NCBI GenBank assembly: GCA_035772785.1
Contig: JAOCPU010000109.1
Location: forward strand, 1-25,048
Direction: 5' to 3'
Source of the DNA: Phlebiopsis flavidoalba
Taxonomy: Eukaryota > Basidiomycota > Agaricomycetes > Polyporales > Phanerochaetaceae
DNA: 25,048 bases
Under the pieces are notes generated by a model, which saw only the letters and a program-made list of their open reading frames with translations, did not search any database and was not told where the DNA came from. This document shows positions 20,030 to 25,048 of the stretch, one piece after another; the first letter of the stretch is position 1, and each line of letters opens with the position of its first letter. The position numbers and the translations under genes were made by a program.

Positions 20030-20116
20030 TTTGGCTCGGCAGTACGAGGATCCTGCTAGCGCATTTACGTCCGTTCACTCCCGGCACAGCGTACCGGTAA
20101 TGTGCGTATGCCTGTA

Positions 20117-20253
20117 AGCTTGAGCGAGGCGCCTCATCCTCTAGACCTTTCAGTGCCCGCTGTCCTTTTTCGATCATCCCTTCAAAATTTGTCTTAAGCA
20201 GGCCGTAGGTGTTGTTTGAGCGCTTCAAGACCGCTCTTGCCCTCGTCAATCAT
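20117..20253 (-). repeat. Near-identical block shared by both family C copies (minus copy)
   Basis: This 137-bp block is the reverse-complement match of 14105-14238. Three extra bases relative to that copy account for the length difference: an A in a run of three, an A in a run of five, and a T. Confidence 0.85.
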
Positions 20254-21369
20254 CTTCGAGAAATGGGACTTGAAAAGCTCGTATTCCTTCCTCTCTTCCA
20301 CCTCTTGCTGTGACTGGCCATCTTGAATCTCCGCAGCTATATGCGAAACGTCGTGAGAAACAATGTAACCGACGACTTGACATCCTTGTTGACGGTCGCT
20401 AAGACGATATTGGAAATTGACGCTCCGGCGGGCAAGGTTTATGGCGCTTTCAACATCAACGACATTGCACCCATCCAAAAGACGGAAGTGGTGGACAATT
20501 GGATCTTCTCCAACGATCTGAGGAGAGCGACATGTTTCGGATTGGGCACAACGTCGACAAGGAGGTTACCAGTCGTCGTGACCGCCAATATCCCTGCCTT
20601 CAGGCAGCCTCGACGGTCGAATTTCATTCTTGCTTTGACTAGCGCGAGATATGCACTCAACGGCGGGGACGATGGCACTTTGATCCCCTGGCGCAGACAG
20701 TGAGCTCTGGGCTCACGGACGTGGGGCTTCTACTACCTGTCGCCGGCAGCTCCCCTTGAGATGCCCCCAGCCGGTGTATGTCCACTGGCAACTCATTAGT
20801 TACAGTTGCACAGTGGATTACATGAAGGCTGACTGTGTTCCCCTCGGCATCTTCAAAAACGTCGCATTTCGAACGCCTTCCACTACGAAGGGTGCCAACA
20901 CTGATTTTCTCAACGGGGGCAGCCGGGGGTCGATGGAGTGAGTATCGATACGTCGCCCATGCTTCCGCCCAATATCACGTCGTCGGCCGGAGATGAGCGA
21001 ATAGTTGCTCGTGTTGAGACCCCCCCGTTGGACCTTGATCCTCGTGAGCGGTGCCCTTTCGCCGTGCTTCACTTCTTCCTCCGCATGGAGTAGCCCGGTT
21101 CTCCACATGGGTGGGGCCTGACAACTTGCGCTTGGTATGAGTTAATGTGTCTTCACTTTTGCCGTCCTTCCGCAATAACGGAGGTTGATGACGGTACGTG
21201 CTGTGGTGGTAACTCTATCCCCTTTATGACCCTGCTCGTCATCGAGGGTCTGCGGGGGTCCTTCGGCCCTGAACAATATGCAGATAGGTTGTGGCATAGA
21301 TTACATGACGAAAACATAAAAAACATACCTATACGAATATCTTCCTCGTATAAACTCTGAACGCGAGCA

Positions 21370-21377
21370 CAACAACC
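21370..21377. repeat. Left 8-bp target-site duplication
   Basis: CAACAACC directly precedes the left terminal repeat and is repeated exactly at 22047-22054 after the right one. Confidence 0.85.
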
Positions 21378-22046
21378 TAAAGCTCTGCACAGATCTACCT
21401 GCAGGTCGATCTGGATCTGTACCTGCAGGTATTCCTGATTCTCGAGGCCTGACCTGGATCTGCCAGGTATCCTGGCCACAGGTGATCTGTACCTGCAGGT
21501 CAGTTACCTGCAGATCACAGGTAACCTACAGATCATACCTGTGTCAATGCTATATCAGTGATGTATTGTGATTTAATGCCAAATAAATACATATATATAT
21601 TGTCTTCATACTTTATATAGTCTGTGATCAATTTCAGATGTATCTGCTTGCTCCAATAAGGCTGACATGCTTTTATAATTGCCTGGATATTAGAGTCAGT
21701 GTCTCGGCATTTACTTGAATACTGATGCTAAAGCAGTTTAATATTACATATCACTTGTAAACATAGTATATAGTATAATGAGACATTGCTGACTGCAGTT
21801 ATACATATTAAGTCTATTTATAGTTCTGTTTTTGAATATACATCATGCTATAATACCATGATTTATGAGTTGCAAAAATACCTGCAGATCACCTGCATAC
21901 CTGCCTGAAATTGCTCATTGGCGACCTGGATCTGCAGGTCAAAGTACCTGCAGGTCAAAATACCTGCAGATCACTATACCTACAGGTATTGATGGCAGAT
22001 CTACCTGCAGGTACCTACAGGTTACCTGGATCTGCGCAGAGCTTTA
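21378..22046. mobile_element. Non-autonomous hAT-type DNA transposon, 669 bp
   Basis: Terminal inverted repeats: TAAAGCTCTGCACAGATC at 21378-21395 and GATCTGCGCAGAGCTTTA at 22029-22046, 17 of 18 matching. The ends fit the hAT terminal pattern YARNG, and the 8-bp duplication (CAACAACC) is the hAT target size. Inside each end are clustered copies of the palindrome ACCTGCAGGT or close variants (left 21397, 21421, 21491, 21506; right 21946, 21962, 21978, 22003). These look like subterminal transposase-binding repeats. The centre (about 21540-21870) is AT-rich with no meaningful open frame, so transposase must come from elsewhere. It sits in the zinc-cluster coding sequence of family C copy 2. Removing element plus one duplication restores a reading aligned with copy 1, confirming the boundaries. 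Confidence 0.88.
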
Positions 22047-22054
22047 CAACAACC
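22047..22054. repeat. Right 8-bp target-site duplication
   Basis: Exact copy of 21370-21377 (CAACAACC), following the right terminal repeat. Confidence 0.85.
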
Positions 22055-22931
22055 CAGATACCTTGCAGGCGAGGCATGATTCTCCCGTGTTGGCTTGAAC
22101 TCTGCACTCAGGTACATTGTTCTCAATGCATTTGTGGCACCGCATGTCCGATGGAAGCTAGCGACTTTCGTCAGAATGGATTCAGAGATGTATTAGTTAC
22201 ATACCACGATTGGGTGGTCGGATTTATTGGGGTCGCAGTCACTCTTGCCATTCCGTCTGGCGGAACGCGTTGAGTCTGTGGGTGGTACAGAACTCTCCAC
22301 GGTATGCATGCGCGTCATGCGCTGGTAATCGCATGTGGTTGCGCTAGGTTGCCTGCGCGTTGGTCGGAGAGACTGAAGATAATAGTATCACGCCTGCACT
22401 ATTATGTTACGAAACACCACGAAAATGGATTTTCTCCACTCACCAGATTTGGGAATTTGTTGATTGGCAAAGAAATGGACAAATTCGGTCAAACCGGCTC
22501 TCCCCCTCGTCTTCTATAATAACATCTGTAGGGCACAGCTTATCGATGTGCGCTGTGTTGAGTAGGGTGGTTGTCGAAAGGGGTAGTTGCCCATTTCGCA
22601 GAATGTTAGGATCTTCGAGATCTTGCTTCAAGGTATCACGGTCACCCAGCAGCTCGAGGAATTCATCGAGCCGAAAGTGTTCCTCGTGCGGTAGGTTGCG
22701 TGAGACTTTTAACGACGCCGTCCAAGCAGCCATCAGTGATATTGCGCTGCGTCGTAACTCGGCGGCGTTGTTGTTTCTGAATGATATGTCGCATTTGGCT
22801 TCCTCATACATGTCGGTCGAAATGAGCGTACGCCAGAAGGGATGGTCCTCGACAGGAGACGTTTGCCCAAAAGCCAGTATACCGGGAAGTTTCACGGTGA
22901 ATGCCCGTCGTGTTTTAAGCGGTACAAGGTT

Positions 22932-22985
22932 CTTACATAAAGATTGGTGTGTGCGCGATGCGGATGTCCACAGTAATACACGTAC
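22932..22985 (-). other. Intron 1 of family C copy 2
   Basis: 54 bp on the minus strand with GTACGT donor and TGTAAG acceptor, at the place where copy 1 has its 45-bp intron. The flanking exon sequence NLVPLKTRRA aligns with NSVPVKTRRA. The intron length is a multiple of three and has no stop, so it can be mistaken for coding sequence. Confidence 0.65.
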
Positions 22986-23108
22986 CATAAGGTTGACGAT
23001 TCCGGCTAGAACCGGCTCATTCGCGCGTTCTTGGCGCGAGAGTATGTTTTTGACGTGCCTGAGTATCTCTAGCCATGTGCTGTCGACGAAATCGAGAGTT
23101 GAACTCAT

Positions 23109-23461
23109 TATGTACGGAGCCAAACACAGCTATGCCGTCGGTCGGGGCTAAATGGGAGCTATTGTAGAGTACCGAACAAAGATTAATTCACGCCCCGGTC
23201 CCAGGTCACCGAGGCTGTTCATTTGATCCGATGTCATGACATTACGGCGCCTGTTATCAAAATTATTGATTCTGCCGATTTGGTAAGGTAGTATCTTAAC
23301 CAGCTGTAGGCTGTAGTTTGTTAGATACTGCGAGTCAAATTTCAACCGTGTAATCCTATGTCTCAGACTAGTTTTAATTCTGTCATGGAGATACGGCGAA
23401 ACCTCATTCCGATGCTCGTTTCGGCCATCTTTAATAGCTCCCTGTCCAGGCAAGTTATAGG
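23109..23461. other. No gene recognised; upstream region of family C copy 2
   Basis: No similarity was seen with the region upstream of copy 1 (before 11897), so the duplication appears to end close to the start codon. A 101-codon minus-strand frame (23148-23453) has no recognisable motif. Confidence 0.45.
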
Positions 23462-23560
23462 TGTACGCGAAAGGTCAACAGTCCAGTCTGGCACGCGGCA
23501 GAGGTCTAGTAGACGGATATTAAGTGCGGGGCTCTCAGAGGAATGGAAACAACTGTATAA
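23462..23560 (-). mobile_element. R2 LTR-like repeat, copy 2 (fragment)
   Basis: CGAAAGGTCAACAGTCCAGT, GGCACGCGGCAGAGGTCTAG and GGGGCTCTCAGAGG match 5205-5285 of R2 copy 1 in the same orientation, with scattered substitutions. Only the portion left of the hairpin is present. Confidence 0.6.
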
Positions 23561-24168
23561 CCCGTATATTGCGCAGATGGCGTCCCACTTTCATTTCCAT
23601 TCATTGGTCTTTCTGACCTCTTACCTTCCGCTTCTGTGCACCTAACTTGTATAAGTACTCTCAATCATGGCCAATGCATCCCCGCTCACTCTGTGCTGTT
23701 TTTAATGTTCCGCTAGGGCGAATTGTCATTTCGGCACAATAGGTAAATGACACACAGAAGAGGATGGCCGTACCATGTAACATGGACTCTCATCCATCAG
23801 CCTCTCGCAAACATGGAGTCCAGTGTAATATTTATTTTCGAAGGTTCCTTCTACACTGGTACTTCTTAATTGAAGTTAATGACATTGTTGTCCTTTTGCA
23901 TAGTCTTCATAGCTTTTCAATTGTCATCTTTGGGTCGCTCTCTGAGGACGGTTAGTGAAGTTATACTACAACACTGTCTTGCTAGGCAGCGCGCCGGGTT
24001 TGTACTGCTTGAACTCGAAGCTTTGCAATAGCGTCACACCTCACTGGCAAAACCTCAAGCTTCAAGAGCGGAGTGGAGACTTTGCGCACTCCCCGTAGCC
24101 TAATGCCTATGTTTCCCGTCAAGCTTTGCATTGAAACCATACTTCGGTAAGGCTATTCTCGCAAGTGT
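23561..24168. other. No gene recognised
   Basis: Short frames only, the largest 63 codons (23764-23955, hydrophobic C-terminal half). No splice structure or repeat was identified. Confidence 0.4.
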
Positions 24169-24204
24169 GAGGTAGCCACCAATCCCGGCGAGGTAGCCAC
24201 CAAT
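24169..24204. repeat. 21-bp direct repeat, 1.7 units
   Basis: GAGGTAGCCACCAAT occurs at 24169-24183 and again at 24190-24204, separated by CCCGGC. Confidence 0.85.
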
Positions 24205-24234
24205 TTCGTTCATTATGGTCCGACCGAGGCCAGA

Positions 24235-24507
24235 GCGAGGCGCCTCTGGTATATTGTACCCAGTAGACGGACAGTACTAATTCCGAGGACTGTAGATATA
24301 CAAATATGTTATAGATACAACAGAGGACCAATATACGCACTCTCAGAGGAAGGGAAACACTCTGAGAGTGGAAGAGGACGGAGCGAGCGAAAAGAGAGCC
24401 TGCGGCTGACGAAGCTAGATCAAAAACGTCCGTTTTAGAAAGGTCGCGTTGAACAAAAAGAATAGACGAAAGTACTATGCTACAGAGTCCGTTTTCATAT
24501 TCTAACA
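24235..24507 (-). mobile_element. R2 LTR-like repeat, copy 3
   Basis: Matches R2 copy 1 from GTACCCAGTAGACGGAC (near 24258) through the hairpin at 24338-24370, GTGGAAGAGGACG, TGCGGCTGACGAAGCTAG and the terminus CATATTCTAACA at 24507. On the minus strand it begins TGTTAGAATATG. Substitutions and small indels throughout show an old insertion. No internal retroelement genes lie next to it. Confidence 0.6.
24338..24370. repeat. Conserved hairpin in R2 copy 3
   Basis: CACTCTCAGAG (24338-24348) and CTCTGAGAGTG (24360-24370) form a perfect 11-bp stem with an 11-nt loop. The loop differs from that of copy 1 while the stem is kept. Confidence 0.75.
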
Positions 24508-24783
24508 GGTTCTCCAATTGGCCGTTCCTCCGCACCGTTCTCCAATCTGATCCAATCCTGAATCATGTTTGACATCGCGCCCGACAACAACTAGTCTCCT
24601 TGGGCAACAGTGTGAAGGTCCATTCATGCCGTATAGTTGAAGGGAACCCTTTACGTGCGGTGTGTCGCAAGACCATACTGGCATAGTTGTATAATGCATC
24701 ATTACGCCCTGCAATGAGCAGTTTTGCGATACATCTAGTAGGTTGGCCATGCATCTACTACGCGCGCGTATAACAATGTCAGG
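24508..24783. other. No gene recognised
   Basis: Unique-looking sequence with overlapping short minus-strand frames and no motif. Confidence 0.4.
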
Positions 24784-24859
24784 ATGAACGAGAGCCTTCC
24801 TAGCCACTTTCACAAGAAATACGTCGACATCCTTCTGCTATCAACCAACTTATACGACG

Positions 24860-25036
24860 ATGCGGTTGGCTGGTGGTCTGCTACGGAGTCTCCTCACCGC
24901 CGAGGTGTACAGGAATCTCAAGTCGATGTGCGCCGCATCCGCGGCGCGGGGGATGCGTTTGCGAGCAAAGTTGAAAGCACGCATAAGCGATCAGTGGTAC
25001 ACCGGTCATAATGTGATTGGGGGGAGCTTTGTGTAG
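24860..25036 (+). CDS. Short open frame, 58 aa, possible 3' end of an unknown gene
   Basis: ATG 24860 to TAG 25034-25036. The product starts MRLAGGLLRSLLTAEVYRNL, continues as an Ala/Arg/Lys-rich helix (SAARGMRLRAKLKARIS) and ends QWYTGHNVIGGSFV. Its amphipathic composition looks more coding-like than the overlapping 75-codon frame at 24784-25011. The upstream part of the other frame (KYVDILLLSTNLYDDAVGWW) could be a preceding segment joined by a frame change near 24860-24890. No family recognised. Confidence 0.35.
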   Translation: MRLAGGLLRSLLTAEVYRNLKSMCAASAARGMRLRAKLKARISDQWYTGHNVIGGSFV

Positions 25037-25048
25037 CGGCAGTAGTAG

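Larger units (their letters stand above)
20030..23108 (-). pseudogene. Family C locus, copy 2, minus strand, interrupted by a hAT-type element
   Basis: Reading leftward from ATG 23108: exon 1 (MSSTLDFVDSTWLEILRHVK), intron 22985-22932, then exon 2 (22931-22444) with KTRRAFTVKLPGILAFGQ, EDHPFWRTLI, LDEFLELLGDRDTLKQDLED and LLNTAHIDKLCPTD. A GTGAGTG donor follows at 22443. NGKSDCDPNKSDHPIV then leads through a donor to the zinc cluster near 22150-22055 (CHKCIENNVPEC, CLACK). It is cut by the insertion 21378-22046 and resumes left of it. The linker near 21130 shares a TKRKLSG-type motif with copy 1. The C terminus has NPKHVALLRSLEKIQL, EERKEYELFKSHF and MIDEGKSGLEALK. Exon 2 here is intact where copy 1 is frameshifted, but the C terminus is broken by an extra A near 20213. 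The plus-strand frame 22360-23151 is antisense. Not expressible as one protein as it stands. Confidence 0.75.

Noticed and set aside
21378..22046. Reading the repeated CCTGCAGG words as a CRISPR array
   Set aside because: Spacing is irregular and the repeats lie in two clusters at the ends of an element with terminal inverted repeats and a target duplication.
22360..23151. 263-codon plus-strand frame
   Set aside because: It is antisense to exon 2 of family C copy 2, which has a clear paralogue in the same sense at 12074-12552.

Overview
The window looks like repeat-rich accessory DNA from a basidiomycete fungus, most likely an agaricomycete. This rests on introns of about 45-65 bp with GTRNGT donors and CTRAY branch points (for example 9198-9251, 12029-12073, 18717-18773). 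It also rests on three coding remnants that match, from memory and not from a search, protein families found in many copies in agaricomycete genomes. No rRNA, standard tRNA, reverse transcriptase, transposase, integrase or housekeeping gene was recognised. Most coding signal is broken by single-base frame changes.

Layout, left to right. 1-2780 holds no gene I can support, only a two-unit tandem repeat, an A-rich tract and a C run. 2813-3555 is a frameshifted remnant of a small family, called A here. 4100-4800 is copy 1 of a dispersed repeat R1 with a tRNA-like, SINE-like 3' end. 5206-5545 is an LTR-like repeat R2 with a conserved hairpin. 6960-9600 is a long frameshifted copy of a large agaricomycete family, called B, with a C-terminal WWPR...GYW...EEWF signature. 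10110-10805 is R1 copy 2, and 10806-11256 is LTR-like. 11897-14451 is family C: an N-terminal domain, a Zn2Cys6-like zinc cluster, a basic Ser/Arg-rich linker and a charged helical C terminus. A, B and C all lie on the plus strand.

The right half holds two open spliced models of unknown function (15012-15678 and 16114-16609), R1 copy 3 (17575-18165), and a small spliced gene with a clear TATA/CT-rich promoter (18459-18896). After R1 fragment 4 (19430-19567) comes a second copy of family C on the minus strand (20030-23108). Its zinc cluster is interrupted by a 669-bp non-autonomous hAT-type element with 17/18 matching terminal inverted repeats and a perfect 8-bp target duplication. Two more R2 fragments and a 58-codon open frame complete the window.

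The main results are the inverted pair of family C loci, the hAT insertion whose empty site is confirmed by the paralogue, and a 134-137 bp block nearly identical between the two copies inside otherwise diverged sequence. Families A, B and C may travel together as a cassette among LTR and SINE-like repeats, but that is inference.
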